Notes under the pieces: model-generated
Database searches by the model: none
Told to the model about the DNA's origin: nothing
What the model saw: the letters and a program-made list of their open reading frames with translations, nothing else
Assembly (NCBI GenBank): GCA_034687125.1
Contig: JAQGBZ010000415.1
Location: forward strand, 1 to 51,356
Length of the DNA: 51,356 bases
Origin: Neelides folsomi
Taxonomy: Eukaryota; Arthropoda; Collembola; Neelipleona; Neelidae
Direction: 5' to 3'
Position numbers and translations under genes: made by a program
In this document: positions 12,728-27,600 of the stretch, in pieces
Layout: the number at the start of each line of letters is the position of its first letter
How positions within the stretch are numbered: position 1 is the first letter of the stretch

Positions 12728-15700
12728 TTTTGAATCTTGTAATAAAAACCTTTTTATTCTCCCTCACACTTTCCTTCCATTTTCCATGAATTATTTGAAA
12801 TTTGTCCTTTGGCTCACCCTTTGAATATTTTCAGTTTCCTTTCCAGTCAACGTCAAACTTCCCTCCTTGGATTTCTCCCTTTCAACTCCTCCATTTAAAT
12901 TAACATTTAAAACTTTGAATTTATGCCGAGGAACGGTCCACGTGCCGGAGCATTTGTTTTCTCTTAATCCCTGACGCACGTGGAGTTATTCCGCACTTTA
13001 ACAATAAATCATGAATTCATATAAGGAATGGAAAATTAATACAGAATAATATACAATGGCTATTATACATTAAATTATACGGTTCTTATAAATACATTAA
13101 ATCTATTACATATTAAATCTTAAACACAATAGCGACAATAGGTTTTAACACAATTAACACAATGGATTTTCTTACATATAAAATATTAACAAAAGTTTTT
13201 TTCCACCAATAATTTGTGAATCAAAATCCTTCCGTTCAATTTGACCACAAAGTCATGAAAAACCCCAAATTGGGATTTGAATTCATGAAATGATTTTGTT
13301 CACCTTTTATTTGACCACACCGAGTCTCCTTTAAATTCATTTAAAATTCCTTCAATTGGGGTTTTCAATTCCCCAAATTCAACCACTTTTGTTTCATTTT
13401 TCATACATTTTCCAATCCCTTCAAATCCCTTGCAATTCCTTGCATAAAACAAGGAATTAACATTAATGACATTAATGGCATTAATGAGGTTTAGAAAATT
13501 AATGAAATTTCCCAATGACTCTTTTATAATAATTTTTTTTCACAATGATTTTACAACCAATTCACAATGAATCTTATAGGGAAATGATCATACAATGAAT
13601 AGTGAAATTATCCAATCAACACGAAACAAATTAGCGTATGATTGAATTCAACTTCTCAATAATTTCTTTCCTCTTTATAATACAATATTTATATTAATTC
13701 ATATACGAATTCTTCTTAGGTATTAGTACAAATACATATACAATACATACATATCTAATACATATACAACTTTGTTTCTTTAACACAATTGGGTTTTAAA
13801 TCATAAATCTAAATCCCATAAAACTAATAACAACAAATTGCAGTAATTGGATTCAATTAAACGGATATGAATTCTAACTTACAATGAGTAAAAAAACATT
13901 TGCATTTTTACATGTATTTGAATAGGAATAATGAGGATGGAAAAATTATTAAATTAACATAAATTTCCAATGGGAAACTTCTTACAATTTCTAATGAATC
14001 CATTCAATTTCGAATCTGTGGATGTTGAAATTCAACATTTGAATGGAAAACATTTCAAGAGTGGAGAAGTCGGAAGGGCGAAGACCAGTGCGAGTAATTA
14101 AAAAGAGGGAGGTTCAAAAATCCACGAATTCTTTTCTTCCTCAACAACTCAAGAGAATCTTAAAGAGAATCTTATGGACTTAAATGGAATCTTAAATACA
14201 GTATGGAATCTTAAATACAATAACTATCTGTATAATATAATTATTATTTTCTTATATATTCTTATGAGACATGTATTGGGTTGTTGATTTTGAACCTAAC
14301 CTAAGTTGATTTCCTTATATAAGATTGTTTATTTAAAAAAGATAACAACTTATGGCCCGTCCTGTATACGAGCTTCTCTTGAGGAGCTTTATGAATATTG
14401 TAAAATCCGCTTTATTCAAAATGTGTTCCATTCAAAATGTTCTAAGTGTTTTTAATGTTCTAAGTCTTGTAAGTGTTGAAGTGTTCTACTGAAAGTCATT
14501 TAAGTATTGTTGTTGATCCTGAAGAGTTCTTGTGCATAAATTGTGTTGAAGGAGGAAGGAGGTTGATCGCATAATGAGGAGGATGTTGGACCAATCTCTC
14601 TACCTAACTTATGCTTTAACTTCTACTTTAACTTCTACTTCATCTATAAGAGAGCTGAGTGAGGGAGACGGAAGGGAATGTTGAAAATCCGTTAGCTTCC
14701 ACTTGCTCATTCAACGCCATGCAGGATGTCCATATGAATCAAAAAATTCACTTCATTAGAGAAGACCTAACAAATACTATACACAATCCCTATAGAACAA
14801 GATTGAAGAAAATTGTATGAAAGGATCTAAGCTTTCTTATACAGAAAGTATATGACAAATATGAGAAAGTACCATAGGTATATGACATACAGATACAGAT
14901 ATGTACATATATAGTATACAAATGTATATAATACATGGGTCATTATATATTGTACAGATATTTGTATATGATATAAAGAGAATGTATAGTATATGTATGT
15001 ATTTATTGTTAGTATAAGCTTATGTATTTACAATATATAGAGGTAAAATGGTTTTGATGGATTTTGGGTTAAGGAAAAGAGTGGAAGGGTTAAAGGAGTT
15101 TTAATGTCAGTTAAATTGTAAAGGTGAAACGGAATTATGAGTTTCCAATGTTGGGACGGTTGGGACCTTTGGAGTTCATCGAGGTGTCTTCCCATTTTCC
15201 CTTTGCTTTGGTGAGGGTCGAAATTGTAACTGTTTTCTCTGGTTCAAAATATTATCACCCCCGAGCTCAATTCAATACACAAATGAAAGATAAATGGACG
15301 AAGGGAACAACTGTAAGATTAATACAAAAAAGGATTAAAGTTCTTATATTAGCTAATTGCAGTATAATTGCAATTGCAATATAATTACCTATACTACAAT
15401 ATTCTGTATATTTAGTAAGCAATGAGTGTACTATCTGTATAAACTGTATATCTAACAATGCACAATTGTAATTGTGCTTATCTTTGTCATGATGTTATTA
15501 TTTATTACTTATGCAATTTTGTAACTTCTTCACCTTCATGGCCAAATCTTAAGATTACATAAAAAATAATGTTAAAAATATAATGGCAACAATGAGCAAA
15601 TGTGCAATGACAAAATATGTACAAGTGTATAACACAATATACATATATAATATACAATGCTGAATAGTATTTCTAATATGTAATATAGTATAGTATAGTT

Positions 15701-17206
15701 AGTACTTAAGGAGTACATAGGGCGTGAAAATTAATAACGAGTTAATTTATGAAAAAAAGTTAATTGATGGATAACTAGGTTGACTTATTCTTGTGTCTCT
15801 ATTCATAAATCCATAACCTGTAATTAACTTACCATTAAATTAATTATTGAGACTTTCGACCATCGTTGAGAACTTTAAGAAATTTTCATTTTGCAATATT
15901 TCCCTATTATCTTTATGCATTGTTTTATTGCAGTTGCAGAGCTAAATTGAGTTTTACAACTCCAAGTTACACGTAGTGTATAAAGATAAATAATATTTAT
16001 ATCACTTGCGTGAATGTAGGCGTAATTGACTTACGGTTAAAGTATTTATAAAGGTATTTAGCAAGTAAATGTTAATTTAACTAATAATTAATAAAAGGGT
16101 TCCCGATGGAGAAAAAAGGAGGAGAATTTGAGAAGAGTGGAAGGGAGTTAAAAAGATCTCATCCATATCTCCGGTCAGAAATGTCACGGTCCGAAGGAAC
16201 TTCTTAACTTCGCTTAACTTCTTTTAACTTCGCTTACTCAATTCACTCAATTCATTCTTATAAAACTCCAAACACTTCTTTACAAAAATGATAAAACATG
16301 TCTTTGATCTCATAAATCACACTTTACGTTTTTTGAGATTTGGTCAAATGAACATGAAAAATCTTTTAAATTTAAAACTATTATTATTATTAACTTATAA
16401 TAATTTAAAAAAAATGAACGATTTTCAATTAAATTATTTTAAAAATTAAATATGTCAATGTGTGATTTTAGATTTTTTGAGAGTTTTGTGTAGATTTATT
16501 GAGTTTATGAGTTTTGGGGGATTTTATGAATTATGTGTAGATTTGTAAGATTTGGAGACATTAGGAACATTAGAGGAATTGTGAGTTTAAATGGTTGTGA
16601 GGATTTACGGTAAAATGTGAGTCATTATTTCATTTCGTTCCGTTTTGTGTAGTGGAGAGGGAAATTCATCGTGAAATTCTTCTTTCAGCTCCCCGACGTT
16701 CCCTTCACAATTGTCCACAAATGAGTCGAAATGAGTCGAAAGGAGCCGAAAGGAGCGGAAGAACCTGAGGAAGAATTAAGGTCCAAGTCCCGGTGACAAA
16801 ACCCAAAATCCCGTTCCATTTTTAACACTTTTACATCTTTTAAACATCTCCCTTCATATAATGAAGTCATGAGATTACAATCACGCACTCTTTTAACTTA
16901 AATTGTCACTTTAAGATTTTAAATATAATTAAATAACATTTAATTAAATTAAAAACTAAATTTAATCTTACATTTAACTTAATTTTACATTTTAATAAAA
17001 TTAACTTAAATTTCATTTTATTCCATTAATGTTATTTATTATTTTATTCTTAAAAGCATAAATGTAATTTTGTTCCTTTTTGGGTCAAGTCGGCTCCTTT
17101 TGGCTCTGAGGACTCTCATGGTGTTTTCTTTTATGTGGGAGTTGAGAAAAGTATCAGAAGTTTCTGAATTTCATTCCAATGTAATATGAAGGGATGATTA
17201 AATGTG

Positions 17207-17251
17207 TTTATTATATCTGTATTTACTATATCTGTATTTATTATATCTGTA
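17207..17251. repeat. 15-bp tandem repeat, 3 copies
   Basis: The unit ATTATATCTGTATTT, with one T-to-C variant, is repeated three times head to tail. It is a simple low-complexity repeat with no coding role. Confidence 0.75.
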
Positions 17252-20200
17252 GTATAAGAAGGGGAATAAGAAAGGATTTTTGAATGTGTTAAAAGGATAT
17301 GAAAATTGTTGGCACAAATGGAGTGGAATTTTCTATACAAAAGGATAAGTCATACATTTACTTCTTAAGTTCTCTGTAGCTCCGAGGCAAAGTGGGAGAA
17401 ATTGTAAATTGATGGGTCAGATTGGTCGAGGTGGGAAATTTATCTTCCTCATTCACTCAACACAATTTACAAAACATTCAACAACATTCACAAACAGACC
17501 CGTTCATGACTTTTATATACAACTTAGGTTGGGTTAGGTTAGCTTGAACACTTTAGAAATTATGATTCAAAATAATATGAAACTTTAACTCTCTTTAAAT
17601 TGCCTTAAAGTAAAATTAAGTTGATTTTTAAAGCAACGTTATAATTTTTTAAATTGTGATTGTTGTGAACATTTGATGAGTTTTGATGTTTTGAATGTTG
17701 AAGTCATTTGAATTGTTGAATGTAACAATTGGGCCTGTGTGGGAATGGAGTTTAAAAATCCGCACCTAAACAAGAGGACTTTGACAGTGATAAAAGACCT
17801 CAAACGACATTTGAATGAGAAGAACACAATGTTTTTTTCTTCTTCACACAATTATTATTATTATTTATTATGGGCAAAGGACTTTTGATAATGAGGGAGG
17901 AAAAAAGGTGATTAGAAAATCATCAATCATCAAATACCATAAACAAAACATATACCATATAAAAATATTATAAAAACACTAAATAACCAATATAAACAAT
18001 ATTAGAAAAATACCATATAAAAATCTCTGTGTATAATTTTCCATATGAAATATATGCCATATAAAAATCTGTGTATATGATGTACCAATATTTATTAAAT
18101 GTCGTTAATTTTGACATAAATGGCGTTGGTGTTTGGATTTTGCTTGAGGGTTTGGAATTCTTTAAAGTAAATCAGATTTGTGAAGGAAGTGGGCCAAATG
18201 AAATAAAACCAGTGGAAGTTGAAGTGTTAAAAAGTAAATCACATAGTTTATTAAATATGGAAGGCCCAGAGAGGATGATGAGGATAATTAGGCTCAAATT
18301 AATTTTAAAGACCAATCAGAACCATAATATGCTTCATGTACATTTCATATACATTTCATATGTACATATTTCATATCTAAAATCCCTCTTGGTTTCATAG
18401 ACATAGACTTCATACAAAAAATACTAAAAAGAAAAGAAGACTTCTTGAGTTCAATCACGCTTTGCCTTAAAGGAGTTTACCTTAAGGAGTTGATCCAAAT
18501 TCTTTATCTAAAATACCTTTGAGACATTTTTAATATTTTAGAATATATCTAATGTTAAGATATTAGTATTTATACATAGTTAAGAATTTATTGAGTTCAT
18601 CTAATAACTACCGTTCATTTCCTCATCCGATCACGACTTCTTTATTTTTTTACTTCTTTACTTTAAAAATCATAAAATTGCTTTTAAACATATCAAACCA
18701 TTTGTAGCAAATTTTGTGTAATTATTGGAAATTATTGGAAATTGTTTGATTTGAAACTTTTTGCAAGTAAATCGACATGGGCTTTTGAATCCAAATAAAA
18801 AAATAAATAAAAAGTGCCCAAACGCCATTTCTCTCTTTTTCATTCCAACTGCTAATTATGGATTTTCAATAAGATAATAAATATAATTTCCCATTATAAA
18901 AAATCAACAATGGAGGAAGATTTTTTCCCATTTAACAATATTTCTTACTTCTTATAAATTCCCTATCTTGTAAATGTTTTTCTTTGGCAAATGAAGTAAA
19001 AGCTAACGATTAATGATTTGAACCTGAACGCTCATTTACACACTTTCTCGCCATCTCCATTCATTTGAAATTAAGTAATTGTTCTTCTAATGCCATTCCT
19101 ACAATTTGCCAATCCTTGCTAATTCTACACCGCCAATTTCTCAAAAAAAGAGTTGAACAGACCGAAGAGCAAATACACGTAGCAAATACACATACAAATA
19201 TATGTAAAAAACACATGTAAAGAATACATGTAACAAATACACGTACAAATGTTTAAAAGAGCGCACAGAGCAAAACGTGTTAAAAGTTGTTAGTTAAAAG
19301 GGTGTAGACTTTGGATTCATTTTGATTTGTTTTACCATACTTAATGATCTAATGATAAAATCCTTACCTGTATAAAATAAATATAACTAATACAACACAA
19401 TATATTATAGATATATGAGAATGATATATTGTAATGTATATTTCTGATTTATTATAAGTATGTGTATTAAATTTACAATTTTGCATGCAAAGTGAATGTT
19501 ATTGTTTTTCACATCCTTCCGTCTCTCCACACGAGCGAGTGAAAGTTGTTTGTTAAAGGAAGAACTTTGCGAATTTGAGATTTTCGCTTCAATGACCAAA
19601 GACACCTCTAATTATCCACAAATGAGTCAAGGGGGGCTCCTTTCTATTATTGGAAAAACAATACAGAGATAAATGATGGAAAATGGCTAGTTAGCACTTT
19701 AATTAACATTAGTGTAACTAATACAACTACTAACTACTTTGTATATTAAGTAAAGTAGTTAAGTATATTATAAGAACAATATGAATGACAATTCTGCAAT
19801 ATATTGTACACATGGATTATTCATTTATTCACAATTTATAATATTTTAATTTTATTTCTTTTATACCGTGCAAATAAATTGGCCAACAATTTTTAAATGA
19901 TGTTTTGGGCTCAAGGAGTTCTTTAACATTAACGATAAATAAATTTTTAGCGTATTGATAAATGTAATAAGTTAACTTACAAACTATAAGTTAAATTACA
20001 AATAAGAACATTATATATGTACTTAATATTATACGAACCGATAAGAATTTCATGCCATTGATGATTTAAAGTGTTGATCAATCGGCATGTCAAATTAGCA
20101 AAAAAATTGGCAAGTCGAAATTAAAAATTGACAAGTTGAAAATTAAAATTGGCAAATGTGGGTTCATTATTGACTTTAGAGAAATTTCTCGCCCACTTAA

Positions 20201-21566
20201 AAACCCATCTCATTAGCTCAAACACTTCAAAGACAAATCTCCCAAAGGCTAAAGGAGATTTAACAGATTTCACAGGGAGGAGTTTTTTTCATTAAAGCGA
20301 ATACATTAAAACGAATGTTGACCGAAAGCGACATTAAAAAAATAGCGAAGGTGATTTGTTAAAAATGGCAAATTGGCCAATCAATAAATGAAACCAATAA
20401 TGAATGAATTATTGGACTTTTAATTATAGCAAGATCTACTTTCAATTATTCGTTTACTTTTAATTATTATTCAATCGAAGTATTAATTTATTAAACAGTT
20501 ATTAATTTACAATTCAACCCATGGAAATATTTATCTTTTGAATACAATTTTTATTAATGTTATTTTCCTATGAGATCGTCGATTCGGCGAAGCTTAACAA
20601 ATTACCTTAAATGTTTCAATGACTTCGGTGATGGATTGGAATAGGAAATGGGTTTTGATTTTATCCGTCGTTAACAAATGGCATTTAATGGATTCATAAA
20701 CTGATTGATAAATCTTTAATGACTTCGTGAATGTCAGAGAATGATTGTGATGATATTAAAAGATGAATAGCTTATTTAAATATTTAATTCCTGGTCCTTG
20801 GATCCATTTAATTGTCAATGATGAATCGGAAGGATTGTTTTCATAGAAGGGCGGAGGAGGTGAAGATTTGACCTCTAAATGACCTCGGCCTGTCATTTAT
20901 ACAATTTTAAAACCATGAAACAATTTGTCTTCAGGACCATCCTTAAATTCGCAAACTAATCATTGTGCTAAAATCTGCCACAATCTTCTCTCCGTTAGAA
21001 TTAGAATTCAAAACTTAATGATTACTTTAAATATTAAAGTACATTTAGTATTTATTTAATTATTACATTTAGCATTCATTTAATTATTACAGTTAGTATA
21101 AATTCTATTTAAATGAAACTTTGGTTGGAATGATTGGAATTCCATTTTTAACTCATTGATTCACCTGTGCCAAATTCCACACTTGATCCAATCCATTGGG
21201 TTATTTTTAATCCAAGTGTTGGGATGAATTAAATCTCTCCACACACCTTGTGTATATCAATTGTCCTGGATTTAATTAATTGATGACTCATTCAATTAAA
21301 TATGCAAAAGAGGTGATGAAGTTTTATTTATTCCTCTCTTGACCTATTTTTTATTTACATTCAAACTCTTCCTCTTCACTCAATTATTTCACTTGTCAAA
21401 AGTCATTATAAAATTCCATCCAACTTCTGTTGTAATCATCAAAGAATAAAAGCACATCCACTTTAACGTCTTTAACTAATCCTTTAACCAACTTTAAATT
21501 CCTTAAAACTCCCAATAAGCTCTTTTAACCAACTTTATCTTTAAATGAGTATAAGAATGTAAATAA

Positions 21567-21569
<3 letters not shown>

Positions 21570-21599
<30 letters not shown>
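21570..21599. repeat. (TA)n microsatellite
   Basis: About 14-15 uninterrupted TA dinucleotides. Its length is likely to vary between individuals and between assemblies. Confidence 0.95.
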
Positions 21600-21603
<4 letters not shown>

Positions 21604-24600
21604 GTTATTTGTTAAAAACTTGAAGGGTTTTTTCAACAAGGGAAATTTTTAATTGTCTTCAAACTCATCGAATCCTAAAGTGTTTAATACTTTTTTAAAT
21701 TCATTTTTATTAATTCACTTATTAATTCACTTAAAGGCTTCTTGTCCAACTTCTTAAATAAGCGACTTCATTTGAAGTTGTCCGACTTAAGAAGTCAGAA
21801 GTTGAAGAAGCCAAAGAAGCCGAAGAAGCTTTGAAGTGAATTTAGCGAAGGCCCGGAGGTTCATTTTTCAATTTGGAAATTCTCCCTCGGGTCGTCTCTT
21901 TGGATCTCTTTGAGTCCTTTGGATCTGTCGAGATCTTTGAATTTCCTTTTCCTATCTCCACACCCACGTCGATCTCATCCCATCTTGGTCCATTAAATCA
22001 TTCATTCACATTGATGAAGAACAATAACGGAGCTTTCCAATTCTCATTCTCCTTACGCATTTCGCCCAATTCCCTAATAACATTCTCAGTCTCCACAAAC
22101 AACTTATTATTATCGTAGTATTATGGATCACCTCTAGTACAATATAATCAATATGAACTCTATATAATATAATCTCTATATATTAATATAATCAATATGA
22201 TATCAATATGCTCAATATTTCCTTTATCATTATAAGAAAATTCTAATAAGATTTATACACTTTAAACTTATGGTTAGTTCAATGTTGGAATTTGGGATAT
22301 AGGAAGTGTATAAAAAGTTCTAGATGTTAAAATTGCATTAACTTTGTATTGTTGGTGTTGAGTGGTGATGAAAATGATAATGGTTGAACATCGAGTGGAT
22401 TTTGTATTGGTCAATTTGGAGTGAAATAGCGGTTTGGTTCACTGACCAATACAATCAGAACTTACCTATTCAATCAAACCCATTGTTACCTTCATCATTG
22501 GAACCAGGTAAATACAATCAGTTCCTATATGACCATTTACAATACATTCCAATATTAAAATATTCTCATATTCCAATATATTAAATTAAATATATTCCAT
22601 TATCCAATATGTATATTCCCATTCCCATGTCCAATATGTATGTAGGTATGTATCTGTATATATTTGTATATTAAATATTTCCAATAGTTTGATTTTTCCT
22701 AAGAGTTGATTTCTTGTATTGTCTAAAGACGAATAATTTTTGTAAGTGGATCAATAATTGTCTCTTGACATGCAACGGTCGAACAAGTCACGTTTCCCAA
22801 CACACACCCAAAGACCCAACGAAGATAATCAACGTAATAACCAAAGTTAAAGTAAAGTTTGGTTCAACGTGGTTCAACACACCAAACATATTGTTAAATC
22901 TTCCAATAACAATACCCCTCATTTAAAATACAAAAACCATTGAGAACTTAATAAACTTATACAATGTTTCTTTATGGTTCTTTGGTTTATATAAACAATG
23001 TTGCATGTGAATAATCGTGTGTTGGATAATAAATGGGTTAATGGTCAATTCATCCATAGTTGTTCAATTGGAATCTCAGAATTAAACAATTTTCCCCATT
23101 CATGCAATTCGTGATTTCTTGATTATTTTCTTTACATAATAAAAACCGCATCGATTGGGAAAAATCAGCATAATCGATGCAAATATTAAATTTGGCTACT
23201 TTAACATTTTAAAAGTAAGAAGATTTTAAAGGTAAAATATTAAAGGTAGGATTCTAAAGGTAGTTATGTAAATATTTTATTGTCAGTTGAATTATAGTTA
23301 CGTAATTGCGGTTAATTAAAGTTCATCAAAGTTCAACTTTAATTTAACACCCTTTTGGCAATAAACATTAAATTATAAAAAACAGCTTCTTTCCACGCGT
23401 TAAAAAATTAAAATGTAAAATGCTCATGTCATTTGGAATCAAATTGAGAATTCATGAAATGTTTATGAGTAATTCAAAGTTCCCGCAGTGTAATAAATAA
23501 CGCGTGGTGAGTTCATACATTTTATGTGATTCAACACACTGCTTATAATGAACTTCTGTTTCTATGGTGATAAAAAACTGTATTATTTGTTTTTTTCATA
23601 TTGGAATAAGGATGTAATGTTAAGATATAGACATATAGATAGATATATCGGATTTATATTGGATTTATAAGGGATTGAATGAAGTATAAATTTTGTATTA
23701 TTTTCATAAGAGACCCAAAGACCTCTGCACTTGCTGTCATTTCCGTCCCGTAAATTGGAAACGTGAAGTTTGTAATTTATTTTACAAAGATCCACCAATT
23801 CATTATTCAAGGTTGGGAGTTTACAACAGCGATCCTTCATTTCAAATCCCGTTCTTTTTCCCGCGACCTTTTCCCTCGCCCTCTTCGCTTCCTCAACACT
23901 CAACGCACGTTCCATCAAATCATGTTCATTAATTAAATAAATACAGTTTAATTAACAAACTTCTTTTTAACAAAACATTCATTAAACCCCCCTAGAGAAC
24001 AAAATTAATAAAAAAATTAAAATTGCAGAATTTCAAAATAATGAAAATTGTCAAATTTTAAAATGGATTTAAAATTGCAAAAGTTAAATTGAGGCCAGGA
24101 ATAAAAAAAGCTGCGTGTTTGTCAGCATTTAGCATCATTTAACAAATTGTGTTTAAAGTCGGTTGTATTTGGTCAATGGGAAATTACCTGAGCTCATTTA
24201 TTCTCAAATTAACACATTACAAGTTTGAATTCACAACTATTCCCTGAGGATTTAAAACTCATTTAAATACGAAGTGTCTTAAATGCTTGTGATATGAAGT
24301 CAAATAGGAACTGTTGGATTTAGTTCATTAGATGAATTTCTAATGAAGCTTCTACAACTTTAACTTCTGTGCCACTGAAACTTAAAACTGTTCATTCTAA
24401 TACTTTTAATTCTCTAATTCAATTCAACGCTAATTTAAATTTAGTAATTTAACATCCTTTTTCCATACAAAATGAGATAAGAATTATGCAAATATTTTTT
24501 AGCATATTTTTCCTAATTTAGTTTAGTGTGCCACGCGGGAGCATGTTACGTGTCATTAAATTCAAATTTGTAGGAAAATAATAATAAAAAATCGTCACAA

Positions 24601-27600
24601 CAAAGCATGTTAATTCCTTATGTAACTTCTTAATAAAGAATTCACAAACGTAGGAAAATTACACGGAGGAGAAAAAACATTAAAAATGCGTATGGTTAAA
24701 AGGAATGAAGAATTGCAGGTGTGTTTGAATGATAAAAGCTATCTGTATATGAAGTATATGTAAAAACACTATGTAAATATAAAGCTGTATGTAAATATAT
24801 AGGAAAACAGTCAGTGAAGATTTTTCCAGTTATTTTGCATTTAAAATTCCATAATTTACGACTTGTCTCATTATGAATGTTGTTTTTAATGCATTGTGTT
24901 TAATGAATGGGTTGCATAAGCGGAATTGGGGCTTGAACAACTTCCACACTTTGCATAAAAAATATTCTCATTACGTTCCTTCACAAAACTAAGCCAAGAC
25001 TCATTTTAATAAACTCATTTCATTACCTTCAATACTCAACGACTCATATTCAAATCCTTATAGAGCGTAAAAAGTAAAACAAAAGAAAAATGCATAAAAT
25101 GACAATTGTCGCATGCTTTATTGAATTTATTAATGACCGGGATTTTTTGAATTTACATTCATGAATCAAATATTTGGTTTGTTAATTAGAATTATTAATT
25201 AACGCGTTATTTAGTGTGTTACGTACCTATGTTAATTAGTGTGTTAATTAGTATTTTAAAAATAAGAATTTGTAAATTTTTAAAATTCTAAGAATTTGAA
25301 TTTGACAATAGTTAATTAATTAATTGGTTAATTAGTGAAGGGAAGGATGTGGATAAAAATGTACTTGTAATGATGGAGTTAAAGTTGTGTTCGGAATGAC
25401 TTGACAATTCCTTTAAAGCAAAAGCTTTTGGGCCTTTAGAAGCCGGAGGTTTGTAATGAAACATTTTCAACCCGCGACCCCCCGTGAATTTCCATTCAAA
25501 ACGGCCGAATTGTGAATTGGAAAAACAACGTTCTTTTTCAGGCCAACTTTTTTAATGTGTTTGAATGAGCGAATTATTTCATTTACAATTTTTTACATCT
25601 TAAATCATTTTTATAGTTTATAAGATCTAAAGTTCTCATAGCAAAATATTTAATAGCAATATTTAATAAATTGTCTAAATATATTGATAAATGGACCATG
25701 CATATTATGATACATAAAGTATAGAGTATAATATATGTATAGTATGATATATGTATTTAGTATAAGTAGTGTATAATATACGGATACGGATACATTGTGT
25801 TATGAATTTTAATATGTTGGATGCAACTGGGAGATAACGTTAAGTTTTCTAATGTTATCAAATTGCATTGTGTCCGTGGATTGTATGGAATGTCCTTAAA
25901 TGGGAAAGTCGTATTGAATTATGAGTAATATTGATATGGAGAATGCTAACGGGTTTGTTGACCCCAAGTGGTCAGCGGAATGCAAATGATTCCCAATCTG
26001 GGTCAACACAAACTCACAAAACGATGGCTGACCCAAAGTCGTAAATTATTATTCACTTAATCCCAGCAAAAAACTATGAACAATTTAATAAACAAATTGT
26101 TGACAATCCACAGTTTTTTACCTTTACGCTTAAACATTCATTATTCGTTTCTTGTCACGTTGAATTAATTGACTTGTTTAATAATTTTAATCTAAAAAAT
26201 AAAATTAAACATAAAAACCCTTGGCAATCACAACACAAACATAAAAACCCTTAGCAACCATAACATAAAAATAAGATTTTTAAATTTCTATAAAATTCCT
26301 TACAAATTATTTTTTTTAAATTCTTATAAAGATTTGTAAGCTTTAAATGAAAAGTTTTAAGGATGTTTATTAAATGGAATACCAATGAAGATTTGTTGAC
26401 TTAAGCGGATTATTTTAAATTCTGCCGCACCTTCATCTCCTCATAGGGTCACAAACGAGGGAAGCTTTAAAATTTTAAAGATTTATGGAAGTCATCGCTT
26501 AATTATTAATTTGAGTTTAAGATTAAATCCACCGTAAATCTTACTTTAGGAATTTGACATGGAAGCTTAATAAAATAAGAAAGAAAAAGGAAGGAAAAAG
26601 GGGAAGATTTATAAGAATAAATTGCCATAAAGCGAAGTAGCAAAAAGGAGATAAGAAGCAAAAAGGAGGAGAAAAGTTCAAAGGTGGAATTAAAGGAATT
26701 GAGAATTTGGCTGACAATTTGTGTACGAAGATTTAAAGGAAGTTAAAGTGATTAAATTGATTGATTCATTTAACCCCTTCATTCTCCTCATTGTATTTGC
26801 CCCACTCTGAGTTAATTCAAATTCAAGAAGTTTTTCATTCCGCCTCCTTTGAATTCACTCATTTTAATTCAAGATTTTAATCTTTTCATTCACAAAACAC
26901 CTCAATGGATCAATTTCAATTAGCCGACTCAAATTACTAAAAGATGACTTGGAATTTTCCTTATCGCCAAATCCAACTTGTTTTTAATGTTTAACCCTGT
27001 AACAATGGCAACATTTTAAACACATTTAAGGTTTAGATTTAATGGTTAATGTTTTAGGTCCAATGGTTTAATGATTTAATGAATGTCTTTAACCCCTTCG
27101 TTTATTTCCCATTCATTTAACATTAATTGTATGAGTTTGGTGAGTTTTGCAAGTTAGTTAAAAGTTACTTTGTAAAATGTGTGGAAATGAGGAATTCCGT
27201 GATGGGATTTATTAAGTGAGCTAAAGACTGCGTTTGTAGGTGAATGGGTGAATCAACATTCTTTAAAAATTCAAATCTTAAATCCTTTTTTATCAACAAT
27301 AAAGGAATTAAAATTCAAGGTGCAGTTTTATGAATTATTGCAACTTGGGAAGTTTTATAAAGGAAGTTGAAGTGAATTAAAGCCGCCTGGTCTCATTGTT
27401 AAATTCATGGATTCTTACGTTGCTAGGTTACATTATGAATTTATAGTAGAACAGAACCAGTGTTAAATTATATAGAATTTAACAATTTTAACAATTTTAA
27501 TAATTTATTCAACACTTCACTTTGGGCGAATAAATTCAGACCGGTGGCGGCGGGGATTTTAAGGAGTGGCATCGGCAATTTTAAAGTTATTTGGAACTTC

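Larger units (their letters stand above)
8666..21569. other. AT-rich gene-free stretch
   Basis: About 13 kb with no supported gene. GC-richer islands lie near 9240-9300, 12700-12770, 12800-12990, 14540-14700, 15130-15280, 16130-16210 and 16640-16800. They lack long open frames and could be regulatory sequence, old exons or transposon pieces. A mariner-like end motif (AACTTATGGC..GTCCTGTA) is at about 14346-14368. Short tandem repeats inside the stretch are listed separately. Confidence 0.4.
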